A stretch of 64,000 nt of DNA from Lytechinus pictus. Taxonomy: Eukaryota; Echinodermata; Echinoidea; Temnopleuroida; Toxopneustidae. Positions 14,201 through 25,418 of this stretch are shown here, piece by piece. The position numbers were made by a program, and so were the translations under genes. The notes under the pieces were generated by a model that worked only from the letters and a program-made list of their open reading frames with translations, had not been told where the DNA came from and did not search any database. Numbering within the stretch: the stretch's first letter is position 1; each line of letters starts with the position of its first letter. Where the stretch lies: contig NC_087246.1 in assembly GCF_037042905.1 (NCBI RefSeq), positions 35,582,001-35,646,000 on the forward strand. Direction: 5' to 3'.

Positions 14201-17200
14201 ACTGTAAAAAAAAACACCAACAACAAAAAACAGCCAATCAAGTTTAATGATAAAAATATCAGTATTGCCATAGCAAAGATCACTTCTCAAAATTTAACAA
14301 CTTTGGATTATATTCCAACACCAGAATTGCCACCTAGTTCCTTCTGCCACAAAATATATGTAGCCAAATTGCTCAAACAGTGTCACAGAACAATGTCCCT
14401 AATCACATACAACCGTTATCAACTAAAACTTACTCTTAATGTAGACATTGGGGGACATATATTTCCAATATCTTTTATGGTGTTTGGCTGTTTGCAATCC
14501 CTATTAGGCAGCTTTAGATTTACGACGCTGCTTCTAAGACAAACTTACGGTAGTTGGCAGGACAAGAAGAAGCTGTTCTTGGCAAGAATAGAACAGTACT
14601 TTTGCGAAATAACTGTGTAAAAAAAATATGTCGCAAATCTCAAGTTTCTTATTGCTTTAAGCTTTCCATAGACCCCAGGCAATATATATGCAGGCTCGGT
14701 CTTCAATGGGTTAAATAACTTACCTAACAGGGCCTTCTATACCATTCCCCATATCTTCATGGAGGTTCTTGATCCATTCATGAAACTCCTCACGCTGAGA
14801 ATCCTGAAGATTGCGCAACTCATTGTCCCATTTTGCCTCCTCTCTCTGCAGCACATCAACGAAAGAAAATAGGTAACCAAATTACCATCACTTTATAATA
14901 TAGGCAAATTGATGAATGAAAGATAATGCACTCTATTGTAGACCCTGAACTGACTTCCCCTATTATGCAACTCTCCCTAAGTCACATCAGCCTAATTAAT
15001 CATAATCAATGTTAACAGAAACTTGAAGAATTTCTAAATACTGATAGATAATCGATAAATAGAAAGTGAAACGTGCACGAGACCTGGGGGTGATTCACGA
15101 GCCATATTGACACAAAGGATAACAAAAATGTTATATTGGTACCTCTACAAGTCTATATCAATATTCCCATTCATCAAACCCAAGCGCAAGTCTTGTGTAC
15201 ACATGAGCACTGTATACACTTTATGTCACAATTACTTTAGCCAGGATTACTTTATCAAGTTCAAGAATAAAAACCTGAAATGAGAAGTACCAACAGGCAA
15301 ACAGACATAAATTGTTGCAAATAATAGCTTCAATAACACATCATACAGCTATATGCTTCTATAGGTAATAAAAATAATACTGACTGGCTTAATTTTCAGG
15401 AGATACCACATTATATTACAGGTTATGTAGATCCGAATCAGTGATAGGTCAATACGCCATCACATGACCATAGCTGCGAGGATCGCATTTGTTATATTCT
15501 AGGTTTTTACGTCACCTCAGTGAATACGACGGCTTTGTATTGTCAATTGCGGCATTATATTAACTAAGGTGACGTCACTCGCTGCTTACAAGTTGCGTAA
15601 TCAGGTAGTTTATTTGATGTGCGCGCTAGTGTTAATGCGTCGATTGCATGAGGAACATGTTTGAGATATTTTCCAAAATTTTTCTATTATGACGTAGATG
15701 GATCAGAGCTGCAGCAAGAATTTCTGGTTAATCAGAGAGCGAGAATGATGATGAATGCAATCTCTGATGGTGAATCCACACAGACTATATAATATAACAG
15801 ATATTGCCTGGTCTATCTTTTTGATAAATAACATTTCAACTCCCCTCCGAAGCTATCTTTTTCCCTCGGGAGAATATTTTCCCTCAGCTGCACGCTTCGG
15901 GCAAAATATAATCCCTTGGGAAAAATATAACTCCGTTGGGGAGAGGAAAATTAATGTTATATTCAAACTCTAGGTAGGCAATATCTGTATAATATTTCCC
16001 TCAGTAGACCCACAATGCCTGTGTTAACACTCGGGGCAATATGAGACTACTTTGGGAAATATATATGGTATCTCCCTCAAGGCTCAAAGCTAATCAGTAT
16101 TATACAACTATTGCTTCACAGTCAATATAAAAAACATAAACTTTGAAAGGAAACTAGAGAGTCATTACACATTGCAAATTTACCTGAGTCTTTTCAAAGT
16201 GAATGGCAGCAAGACGGTTGACATGTAGATCATCATGGGTTATATCAAGATTCTTAACAGCTCTCTCCATCTCATTCGCTTGCCTGTAATAAATAAGATG
16301 ACTTTCAACATTACTGGGAAAAATAGGAATATATTCATCATCTTTCTAGTACAAGCACCATTTTTCACTCTTCTTGTAATTTATCTATATATCCACCACG
16401 GGCGGATGACTGAAGCTTGCATTGTGTGTAAACATCTCTCCCCTGTTCCATAGATGCAGGCTATGCTACAGAGGAAAACAGTCTGTCCCTCGGATAGGAT
16501 GTTAAATGGAGCCCCCATATAGAGGAGAGTCGCCACCTGTGCACGTTAAGAACCCACAGCACTATACGTGTAAGAGTAGGGGGAAACCTCGGTAGTGGTC
16601 CACCTGCAATTCCTAATCAGTTATATCGGGAGGAGAGACCTGCGGGTCATAGTGATTCAGTTCGCTTTTCGCCTCCCAGGCACAGGTGACACCAAACAAA
16701 TAATAATAATCATAACCATATCATGTATATTACAGAGTATAAGGCAATCATGATGCAGTTCTAATCCATAATGAAACCATTCTTTTCTTTTTCAATCACA
16801 ATGAACGAGGGGATGAAATTATAGTATGCCACCATGTGATCATGACCACATGTTCTCTCCTACTTCCAGTAGTTTCATTCTTTGCTCTTTAGTCTTCTCT
16901 TGACATCACTCATAAACTGTTAGGTTTTCATATATTTTTCTCAAATTATTCATATGGGCAGCTCATTTTAAAAATTAGATAATGAACAGGTTTAAGTTTG
17001 TGATATTTGTGATAACATGCAAAATCACTCGGGGCTGGTTCCTCATTCTCTTGCTTGTCACATGATAAAATACCCTTGAGTGTGCTCCATTGGGCTAACA
17101 CCCTCTAAACTGTGCAGCCACATCATCAGGGATTAAAAAAAAAACAGCAGTCACATATACCATGTATTTAATCAATTTTTTTTTCTTCCCTGACAAATGA

Positions 17201-20200
17201 CTTTTAACCCTTAACGTGCCACGGACACATTTTTGTGCAATTTTTCTGTATTATGCTATTGTCAATTTGTGATACATGTAATTCATTTTCTCTCTTGTGT
17301 TGTGTATTTGGATTAATTCTTCTACACCAGACAAGGCTTTTCCATACATGTAGGTTCCTTAACTTAAAAAAAAAAAAAGGCTATCATTTGATAGAAACTA
17401 CCGGTATATAATGTGGCATTAAGAGTAATTCTTCTATTATAGGCCTACCATTTTCTCTATATAAAGGCACCTTAGCAACAAAATCTGAGTCAATTTTAGT
17501 TTCACTGCTCTTTCAGTGCTCATGATACCATTCCTTGACAAATTCAAATTGATGGGAAAATGGTAAGGTGGCTGTGAAATTGTGGATGCTGTGCTTTTGT
17601 TAACCGAATACTGTAAATTTACTAGTTACATAATCTAATCACTATCACATTGAAAGCTACAATGTAAATAGACAAAGTCAGAATCAGCAAGAAAGTGGGC
17701 TTACTTGTCTTGAAGTTTACGTAGTGCAGCATCCCTTTGTTTCACAATATCTTCAACAGCCATGGAATAGGTGTGTTCTAACTTGAAGATTGTCTCTAAT
17801 GCAGGAGAGTGTATCAGGGTATGGAACATCTCTCCAAACACCGCTTCATCCTTGGGTTTGGTGTTTGGTGCATGGCTTACACATTCCTAGTAGAATACAA
17901 AAAAAACCCTGTTTAATACACAATACACTGAAATTCATAGACATGAACTTCAGTGTAATATTAAGATAGTTTGTAAAGCCCAGCACACACTACTCGATCC
18001 GATGCGACACAATTTTTTTAATAAATGGCATTTTGCAGTAAATAAGAAAGTTCCAAGAAGTAAGATTATTTCATTATAAGTTTGGCATAATGTTGGGCAT
18101 AATAAAATCATAATTTTGCTTTGCGGCAAGCCCTGTGGTCGGGGTAAAGTCCAAATCGGCTTCAATTTGCAGCCGATGATGATGTCATTAGGATTTGAAT
18201 TTACTTTTATTCCTATAGGGAGGCTCGAACTAGAACGAATTTCGATTTCAGTAGTCCTACCACTATTCTGAACTCTAATCGCAAAGATTTTATTAGTTAA
18301 AATGTTCATATTAAATGTTATTACAATATCTTTGAAATTCTGATCGTAATGAATCACACATTGTGTGCGCCAGGCTTAATACAGGAAGAGAGTATTATTG
18401 TGCATGGAACCTCTCTCCGTCTCCAAACACTGCTTCAACCGTATATTGGGTTTAGTGTTTGGCTTACACATTCCTGTTAGAATACAAACACAAGAAACAG
18501 TTGTGTAATACACAATACACTGAAGTTCATGTTAGTGTATTTTATTTGTAGCTCTGATAATAATAGTTTCTAAATACAGGGAGGTTTATCAGAGTATGGA
18601 ATCTCTCCCACAAAGACCGCTTCATCCTTGGGTTTGGTCTTGGATGCATTATCTTGCAAAGTCACCACATTGAGCTTAGTGCACACTTTGCATATAAAAT
18701 TTCTTAACAAAAAGATTTCCATAAAGAAATTTACCTGTGTGAATGCTCTTGCCCATCTATCTGCAATATTTCCTATCTCCTCGTCACCGCTGGACTGCAA
18801 TACTTTGATAGCTTCCCCACCATTAGCATCGTGGAATGCTTCTGTTTCCTTGGCAATGAATTTGTCCAGTTCTTGTGTTAATTCTGAAATTTGAAAGATA
18901 GTTGCCAACTTGTCTTTAGGGGATAGTTAATGCCAGGAGTTAACAATCAATTTCCAAAACCAAGGAACAAACATCGGTAACATAATTTTTCAGTATTTGA
19001 TCCGATAATCAGCATTATCACCCAAATCAGACATCTGAGCTGGTAATTTACAGAACCGTATTGCCCTAGATTTTCTGAATATCAAGAAGAGATAGGTATA
19101 TTGTTTGTATTTTGCTTGGTCTCTATGCGCGTATTGACTTTGCATGCAGAGACGACACAAAATATGCCTTGTATTTTCCCTGGTCTCACATCCGGGCATT
19201 TGAGGATGAGTAGAAAGAGATACGCTTCATAATGATCCACGCAGCAACGATTTACATCATAGTAATGACAACACTGGATCCAGGCGCTGGATATGCGTCC
19301 CTAGGGACGCGATCTTATAATTACAAGTACGGTGTAATGGTAAAGTACAGAGCCTGGCACTTGGTATAAGCATGACACAGTAGAACCATATCTTTGAAAG
19401 AAATATCACCATTTTCATGATTTTTGCTCTAGATGTCTGATTTGGATGATAATAAAAATATTGGCTGGCTCTTCTTTCAGGGAACATAAACTATATTGCC
19501 CTTAAAACAACAATATTGCCCTCGTCAAAAGACTCAGGCCAATATGATTCTTTTGTGGGCAATATATTTGATGTTCACCTCAATTAAAGCCAGTCTATAT
19601 TATGTGAATATCACAAGAAAGCGTATAATTTAAGGAAAAACATGGGCCATCGTTCAAAATAATATTTCACATAGACTTAGTAAAATGCTAAAAATCTAGA
19701 CAAAACATTACACCGAATTGGTGGACGGTCATTACCCATGGGCGCTCGCACTAATGGGCTACTGTCGGTGAATGGGGATGAGAGTTAAATGTAAGAAATT
19801 GTTAAATACATGTAAATTCCCAGAAACATTATTTAATCAGTGATTTTGGGTATCTTCCAACTTTTCCCACGGCAGAGAAAACACACTTTTGGTAATTCGA
19901 AACCACTTTTAAGCGACCAAAATATATAATATAACATGTGATGAGAGTGAACAGAAACTAATGTCTTAAAAAAGAAAACTGATCTTGGCAAAAGATGTAC
20001 ATTTTTATTTTTGGAGGTATTTGTGTATTATTGTTATTCTAATGTTGGCCTAAGTTACAAAATTAGTTAGATCTATTTAAAGTTTCAATATTAGATTAGG
20101 GAGTTCGGTGAAATGGCACTTTCAGAATTTGTATCTGTCTGTGCACCCATGTATAAAACAAGTATGAAGCCATTAAAGGAGGAGGAAAAACCCTATAAAA

Positions 20201-21161
20201 ACCTATACCATGAGAAACTTTGAAGTTTTATGAATAAAATGATGAATTATTCAAGGGCATGAATTGCCTCACATAGCAGCGCATTGCACTAAAAATAAAA
20301 AAGGATTACACAGTCCCATTCATTGCATTTTGTGTAAGTTATGAAAATCTACTTTTGCCGTAAAAAAAATCTGCACATTCTCACCTTTAAGCAGGAATAT
20401 CTGTCAATATTCGACATCACGAGTTGATTTAAGAACCATTCTTTTCCTTATTTCACAAGCTTTCCATTGGTACCAAATTTTTTTGAGATTCCTTCAAGAT
20501 TTCAAGAAGCCACTGGCACTGTCTCCCCCACTCAAACAGGCTTTTAATATCTTTTTTGAGAACAAAATCTGCATATTTTCCCCTGTAAATTGGAATATCT
20601 CCGTCAATATATCAGACAATGAGTTGATTGAAGCACCATTATTTTTCTTATTTCACAATGATATCAAATTTGTTGGGATTCCTTCAAATTCAAGATTTCA
20701 AAAACAAAAAAAAGTCACCGAACATGCCGAACTCCCGGCTCCAGAATGTCGACCTATGACTGAATTTATGAAAATGTTTACACTACAGTTCGGTAAATAC
20801 TATCTACTGACTGCAACAGGCATGCCCAACAACATGACGAAAATATACAATTACAAGCTTTAACTAAATCTTAAAAAGAGAAAAAGTGAAGCGACTAAAT
20901 ACACGCAGGCCTGCCAGGTTCAGATTCACAGAAAACGCAAGAACAAGTGAATGGGACTGCAGTGTGAACAAGTTCTGACAGACAGGTTTATTTACGTAGC
21001 TTACCCTTTTCCACGAAACATGGAAGATTGTGTGCACACGTCAACCGTCCAACGAATTCTTCAGCTGAAATGTTTAAAGGTATAGTAATTGGTACAGCTA
21101 ATTTAGTCAAATATTCCTTTGTTTTGAAGGAAAACGTAAATTCTTTCTGCACAGAATCCAT
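8171..21161 (-). CDS. FERRY3: C12orf4/FERRY3 orthologue (DUF2362), 13 coding exons, 555 aa
   Basis: Exons in transcript order: 21161-21005, 18883-18735, 17886-17705, 16283-16184, 14845-14724, 14201-14104, 13161-13077, 12573-12452, 11797-11666, 11209-11126, 10571-10369, 9693-9568, 8278-8171. Every junction is GT-AG and the phases join to one frame of 555 codons plus TGA; the human protein is about the same length (552). The start is the only ATG after an in-frame upstream TAG. Diagnostic family blocks are [10 protein letters not shown] and [11 protein letters not shown] (about residues 260-280), [14 protein letters not shown] (about 305-320) and [20 protein letters not shown] (479-498). The middle (about 150-270) is charged and probably coiled coil. 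In mammals the protein is a subunit of the FERRY Rab5-effector complex, which links early endosomes to mRNA and ribosomes. Introns are full of transposons and of partial copies of the gene's own exons. Confidence 0.93.
8308..8471 (-). other. Retroelement fragment with a hammerhead-ribozyme-like fold, flanked by a 16-bp direct repeat
   Basis: AGGAGACACACTTCTT occurs at about 8,308-8,323 and again at about 8,456-8,471, bracketing about 132 bp. Read on the minus strand, the right junction gives CUGAGGA, then a stem GACAAG/CUUGUC with loop AACACA, then GAAA and CGUC. UCUC upstream can pair with GAGA downstream. This matches the CUGANGA...GAAA core, a two-base-pair stem III and cleavage base C17 of type I hammerheads. 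One extra C separates the core from stem II. C3, U4 and the 5' strand of stem I lie in the duplicated flank. Such ribozymes are known from Penelope-like retroelements. The site lies in FERRY3 intron 12, on the sense strand. Confidence 0.45.
8600..9275 (+). mobile_element. 5'-truncated L2/CR1-type LINE: ORF C-terminus and 3' end
   Basis: At about 8,795-8,925 one frame reads [19 protein letters not shown], followed by [21 protein letters not shown]. This is the characteristic C-terminal block of L2/CR1-clade reverse-transcriptase polyproteins. Upstream the frame is broken. Downstream come a 3' untranslated region with AAAGCGCTTTGATCATATTT and AAAGCGCAATGTA, and a short-repeat tail (TATG)n at 9,255-9,270, as these LINEs have. 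It lies in FERRY3 intron 12, antisense to the gene. Confidence 0.75.
9285..9485. repeat. Partly palindromic 'TAGTCTA/TAGACTA' short-repeat element
   Basis: CTAGTCTAACACCGCTTAGT near 9,290 is echoed in inverted form by motifs such as ATTAGACTAAGTTGG and CTGTTAGACCAAATTG at 9,395-9,470. The unit vocabulary matches the foldback at 2,634-3,048. It lies in FERRY3 intron 12. Confidence 0.5.
9632..10111 (-). repeat. Tandem array of FERRY3 exon 12 5' halves with splice acceptors (one real, three decoys)
   Basis: A 117-119-bp unit occurs four times. It contains the first 60 or so bases of exon 12, its CAG acceptor and about 50 bp of intron. The copy that continues into the true exon begins at 9,693. 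Copies at 9,812, 9,929 and 10,046 keep a polypyrimidine tract and CAG acceptor. They also keep the codons [20 protein letters not shown], then run into intron sequence with no nearby donor. An extra T in decoys at 9,929 and 10,046 shifts them to an early TAA. Copies differ by only a few bases, so the expansion is recent. Confidence 0.9.
12325..12377. repeat. Tetranucleotide microsatellite (TCTG/TCTA)n
   Basis: Consecutive GTCT/ATCT units mixed with TCAG variants lie in FERRY3 intron 8. Confidence 0.85.
15790..16003. mobile_element. Short inverted-repeat element in FERRY3 intron 4
   Basis: AACAGATATTGCCT at about 15,796 is mirrored by AGGCAATATCTGT at about 15,975. Inside, AACATTTCAACTC mirrors ATTCAAACTC. 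The core repeats CCCTCGGGAGAATATTT-like motifs that also occur just downstream (16,000-16,090) and, more loosely, at 19,490-19,560. No ORF and no confident target duplication are visible. Confidence 0.5.
16430..16735 (+). mobile_element. SINE or LINE 3'-domain fragment
   Basis: The stretch contains GATGTTAAATGGAGCCCCCA and GCACGTTAAGAACCCACAGC, a motif pair seen in retroposon 3' domains of many marine animals. It ends in an (AAT)n-like tail at 16,700-16,715. It lies in FERRY3 intron 3. The family name cannot be given from sequence alone. Confidence 0.45.
18380..18655 (-). repeat. Two degenerate decoy copies of the 5' half of FERRY3 exon 3
   Basis: Copy B keeps the acceptor and first codons of exon 3 (exon-like start at 18,473, then GAATGTGTAAGCC) and shares flanking intron sequence such as TTGTGTAATACACAATACAC with the real exon. 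It is frameshifted and reaches TGA after about 13 codons. Copy C (about 18,595-18,655) keeps the codons for TKPKDEAVF. The real exon 3 starts at 17,886. Both copies lie in intron 2, just upstream in transcript sense. Confidence 0.8.
20099..20733. mobile_element. TIR element with internal 200-bp duplication, FERRY3 intron 1
   Basis: GGGAGTTCGGTG at about 20,100 is mirrored by CCGAACTCCC at about 20,724. Between them a segment of roughly 170-210 bp is present twice in direct orientation (from about 20,340 and 20,545), recognisable by AAAATCTGCA, GGAATATCT, GTCAATAT, GAGTTGATT and GATTCCTTCAA. The 126-codon ORF crossing it looks incidental. No superfamily can be assigned. Confidence 0.55.
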
Positions 21162-21532
21162 AACTTCCTCACGCTCTGCCTCTGGATCGATAATATCAGG
21201 AATTAAATTGTGGGCGTGGCGTCGAGAGAGCTACTAGAGCGAGACTCTTTGCGCTGACCATTAATTGATATTGATTTTCTCATATATTAATAGTTTTCGT
21301 ATGTCTATTGCTATATTGAATGAAAACATTCTTTCGGAAATTGTTAAAAACAGATGGAAGAAGAAAGAACAAAATTCATGATGAAATAGAATCATGTTCA
21401 TGTTTATATATATAATCAAGGGCGGAAATCTCTCCCAAAAGGTAGAGGCTGCTTGTCAAAATAAAAAAAAGTTTATCTCCAAAAAAGTAAGGTCATCTCG
21501 TCCAAAATACATGCTTTATTACGATTTTGAAT

Positions 21533-21720
21533 CACTGGCGTAAATCCGGGGGGGGGGGGGGATGGGGGGGGGGATATATCCCCCCCCCCCACTTTTTGAG
21601 GAGGGGGGGGGGGTGGCCTGTACAAACATCCCCCCACTTTTTACGAAAGAAATGAAAAAAAAATCACAAGAGATAATTGTTTTATTGGTGAAAATTCTTC
21701 CAAAAATACCGCTTAACAAA
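21533..21720. mobile_element. Poly-G short element (CACTGGCGTA family)
   Basis: It begins with CACTGGCGTAAATCC followed by long G and C runs, ending in sequence similar to other poly-G elements of the window. The right end is unclear. Confidence 0.45.
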
Positions 21721-21873
21721 TAAAATAATATTATTGAATCATAAAATGCAAATAAAGAGCCAGTTCACCATTTCCAAACGAAATACTTCCAATTCATCAA
21801 TGTTGGGGTCTTTGGGAAGGGATTAAGATGGAATGTCAAAAAATTTTGAATGTAATCTCTAATAAACCATTAA

Positions 21874-22458
21874 AGGAGAATGAAACTCTTGGAGCAAGTT
21901 AGCTTTTGTGAAAGCAGAAAAATCAAAGAATAAGATCAACAAAATTTTGAGTAAAATAGGACTAGCAATATAAGAGTTATGAGCATTTGAATGTCGAGAT
22001 CACTAATGCTATGGAGATCCTCCCATTGGCAATGCGACCATGATCTATGATGTCACAGATGAACAACTCTCCCCTTTTACGACACTGAAAATATACCCCA
22101 AAACATCTCTTTTTGCTCATTCTAATCATATGACAAATAGTTCATCAATGATATAATGTTGTGAAACCTCTGTACTTGTCCTCTCATAAAGAGAACACCT
22201 CACCTTGTGATAGACTCTATAAAAGTGAGAATATAAGTGAAATAAGTACTAAAGTAATGAGGGAGTTGTACGTGTGTGACATCACAGATCTTGGTCGCAT
22301 TGCCAATAAGAGGATCTACATGGCATTAGTGATCTCAATATTCAAATGCTCATAACTTTCTTATTATTCATTCAATCTTCCTCACACTTTCAACAATATG
22401 TTTCTTTGATTTTTCTCTTTGATATGGATTCAGCTGGTTTCAAGGGTTTCATTCTCCT
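21874..22458. mobile_element. TTAA-flanked foldback MITE with arms of about 215 bp
   Basis: TTAA at 21,870-21,873 and 22,459-22,462 flanks the inverted ends AGGAGAATGAAA and TTTCATTCTCCT. The arms stay complementary for about 215 bp, including GTTATGAGCATTTGAAT and GAGATCACTAATGC on the left with their complements on the right. TTAA duplications are typical of piggyBac and Kolobok elements. No transposase is encoded, so it would have to be mobilised in trans. Confidence 0.8.
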
Positions 22459-22519
22459 TTAAACCATCATGGGGTAAAAAAGATAATAATATTGGAGGGG
22501 TATTTGCCATATGGACATA

Positions 22520-22610
22520 CAGTGGCGTAACTACGGGGGACATGGGGGGCACATCCCCCCCATCGGCTGACCCCCTTTCCCCCTGCCATTTCCGTCCATA
22601 GTTTATATAC
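22520..22610. mobile_element. Poly-G/poly-C fragment starting CAGTGGCGTAAC
   Basis: CAGTGGCGTAACTACGGGGG followed by a C-rich arm matches the recurrent poly-G short-element family of this window. It is probably truncated. Confidence 0.45.
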
Positions 22611-22731
22611 ATTACATTATCGTTTTGAATTTAACCCTCCCCGCAGCAAATCGCTATTCGTGTGCCCCATTTAATTCACCACCCTAACAGAAATGAAGTG
22701 ATAATCAAAAGGCTTCTGAATAGGTCCTATA

Positions 22732-23723
22732 CAGTGCGTATCAAAAAAAAAGTTTACACTTAGAAAAAATCCTGTAAAATTATACATTTGTAATATCCTG
22801 AAGATTTTTCCACATTTTTAACATTGGTACAGATCCAATTAAGCGAATGACGATATAACTGTCGAAAAAATATTTCCGCTTGAGTGAGCACCACTTACTT
22901 TTTAAAAGTTCATGAAAAATGATTTGCGCAGAACTTTGAAATAGTTATGCGAATAAAAGTAGACCTCTATCATGAAGAACACGTGGAATTTAGCTAATAA
23001 AATTGATTTGAAGATATCTTTTACCCTTTTTGACTTGTTTCCTTGCCCAAAACACTTCGAAGAGTGCATTGCGCCCCACCTCACTCCCCCACACACCGAG
23101 GCCATCTCGACGATATTTGCTTTAGACTGAGCTGTCATTTACATGAAATTGCTTAGGCTTGATTTTCATTTTGTTAATCATTGTCAAGCTTGGAAAAAGT
23201 GTGGAGAAACAAGTATTAAAGGAAAAATAAAATGTAAACCCACTTTAAATGATAAAAACTTATAGTGAAACAATGCTGGAGATGTCTGATATAAACTTTT
23301 ATTCAGATTTAGTTATGTCCTCAGATCCAGCTGGCACAAAAAGGGTAAAGGTTGTGCTTACTAAGTGTTGAAATTTCAATTTGGGTGGCAAAATTGTTAC
23401 AAAATGCTTGAATGTATCCATTTTATTTCTATTGACTAAAAGTGCAAGGGAAATGTATGAGAAATGTTTTGCAGGGTAAGTTTGATTTCGCCCTTTCCCC
23501 TTGACACAGCGTGAAAACGAGCATTTCTGCGCAAACAGATTTCTGCGAGTTTAAAAAAAATGGACAGTGCTCACTCAAGTGTAACATTCTGTCAAAACTT
23601 TTACTTTTATTGGATAGGTGAGACCCAAACCAAACATAATATGTGAAAAAAATACCCACATCTTGTATATTTTTTAATTCCCAGGGCTTTTTCAAAGTGT
23701 AAACTTTTTTTTGATACGCACTG
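22732..23723. mobile_element. Non-autonomous Tc1/mariner-type element, copy 1 (992 bp)
   Basis: The terminal repeats begin CAGTGCGTATCAAAAAA and continue through AGTTTACACTT; the right end is the reverse complement. The element is flanked by TA at 22,730-22,731 and 23,724-23,725. No transposase reading frame survives. It has two full relatives in opposite orientation at 57,273 and 60,458. Confidence 0.9.
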
Positions 23724-23725
23724 TA

Positions 23726-24419
23726 TATCACTTCATTTCTGTAAGTTTCTTTTATTCAGGTTCATGATGTAAAATAAGTGGAGAAATTTTTCAAAAAATA
23801 TCATGTAAAACATATCGTTTTAAAAATGTAAAGTTTTAACTCTGGATCCGCGCTTGCTGGACCCCCAAAAATTTGTTTGACTCGTAAAGCTACCGACCCC
23901 TCCGAACGAAAATATCCCTCACAGAGATCAATAATTGTGTCGATCATTCCCCTCTCCAGCCAAAAAGACCGATCGACACCCATGATAATCAGAATGCGAG
24001 CGAGCAGATCGAGGTAAAAGTTTTAGTATTCAGACATTAAAAAATGGGACGTTTTAGGCATTTGTGTAATCACGACCAGGGTGTGTATGCGGAGCGAAGC
24101 GTGAGCCGAAATTTTTGAAATACTGACATGAAAGACGTGACGTTTTGAAGACTCATTTGCTTGCTATATTTACGATCTTGTTGATAAAATTAATTAATTT
24201 TTCCTTTTCCTTTTACACGCCTGTTTTCTCTTTCTATCGTATATTATTTTCTTCTTTTCATCCTTTTCCTTGTCCATTTTCTTTGTTTTATTACACTTTC
24301 CTTTATAATCTGTGTTGAGTTCTTAATTACTTTTGGTGGCATCGTGATGACGAGGCTGTTTCAGTCCCGGACTTCTTTACTTTTTTTTTCGATAGAAATG
24401 GATGCAGGGCCGTTTTTGC
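23726..24419. other. No gene seen
   Basis: No exon, RNA gene or defined repeat was recognised here. A short region near 23,990-24,120 has GCGAGCGAGC and GGAGCGAAGCGTGAGC motifs that recur in poly-G elements. Confidence 0.4.
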
Positions 24420-24960
24420 ACGGCCTATTTATCTCAATTTCAATTTTCCCTTAAACCCCCTTTCCTTCCCCATTTTCATCTCTCCCTTTCCTTTTCCTTT
24501 CCCTTTCAAACCATTTCCTTCTTTCTTTCCTTTTCATGCATGACTTGTGTTTGCGTGGGGGATGGGAAGGCTCTCTTGCCCTACCCCGGCAATCTCAGAG
24601 AGCTCTTTCCTTTACATTGACCTATGCTCATGATCAGAGGCTATCTCTTTCCCCCCCCCCATTTTATTTCTTCCCCCTTTCAGTTTCACTTCTTTTGTGT
24701 GTCTATAAATCTTTCTCTATTTCATTTATTTATTTTCCCTTTCCCATTGCCTCTCCCCCTCTTTCTCTTTCTCTTTCCTTTATTTCTTTTTCTTCTCTCA
24801 CTTTCTATTCTGCCCTTTTGCTCTCTCTTTCCCTTTATCTTTTCTTTTTTTTTCTCCCCTTTTCCTTTACCTTCTTTTCATCCTCTTTTTCTTTCTCTTT
24901 TCCACCTTCATTTTCTTTCTTATCTTTCTCTCTCTCTTTTCTCTGTCCACCCCTCTCCCT
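24420..24960. repeat. About 500-bp homopyrimidine (C/T) tract
   Basis: The plus strand is almost entirely C and T, mainly CTTTCC and TCTCTTTC variants, with rare purines. It ends at a run of about 12 G at 24,972. Two overlapping ORFs rich in Ser, Phe and Leu arise only from this composition. Confidence 0.85.
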
Positions 24961-25129
24961 TTGTGTGTGCCGGGGGGGGGGGGGCGTTGGCAAGGACCCT
25001 TGGCCCCATGGATATACGACTGCATGGTGGTGATGGCGCGACGGTGACGTCGACGACAACGATGATGACGATATGGTAGATGATGATAGTGATATTGGGG
25101 AGTTTTAGCTGTCACAATGCACGACACCT

Positions 25130-25365
25130 TCGGGAACACAGAGAATCTATTGTCAAGTGCCCTTTATAACAAAGCAGTCTTTGTCGATAGTTAGTGAATT
25201 AGAGCATCAGTTTCGTCCGTGACTCTGGACAAACGACATATTTGCAATTATTCGTCAGCTCAGAAACTCACGACGAAACTGCTGCTCTTGTTCACCAATT
25301 TTCGACAAAGACCTCCCAGCTGTTTTATTGTTCTTTGACGGGTATCTTCAATGCATTTGTAGTGT
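25130..25365. mobile_element. Hairpin element of the 'GCAGACGCTTTCT' family, degenerate copy
   Basis: CAGTCTTTGTCGAT and TTTTCGACAAAGACC are in inverted orientation around a CTCTGGACAAACGACATATT core. The same core and inverted flanks occur at 32,031-32,313 and 48,180-48,425, and partially at 52,540-52,650. Confidence 0.6.
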
Positions 25366-25418
25366 TCTTAGCCTGCCCCATTACACTTGCGAAAAGTCCC
25401 CATTGATCGACAGGTATA

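Noticed and set aside
20483..20863. 126-codon ORF in FERRY3 intron 1
   Set aside because: Lies across the duplicated interior and right end of a TIR element; no domain and low complexity.
22902..23138. Possible transposase in the 1-kb Tc1-type element
   Set aside because: The longest frames contain no DDE or HTH pattern and are not conserved between the three copies.
24536..25079. Overlapping ORFs of 150-165 codons rich in Ser, Phe and Leu
   Set aside because: They are read from a homopyrimidine tract; all three frames stay open for compositional reasons and none has a domain.
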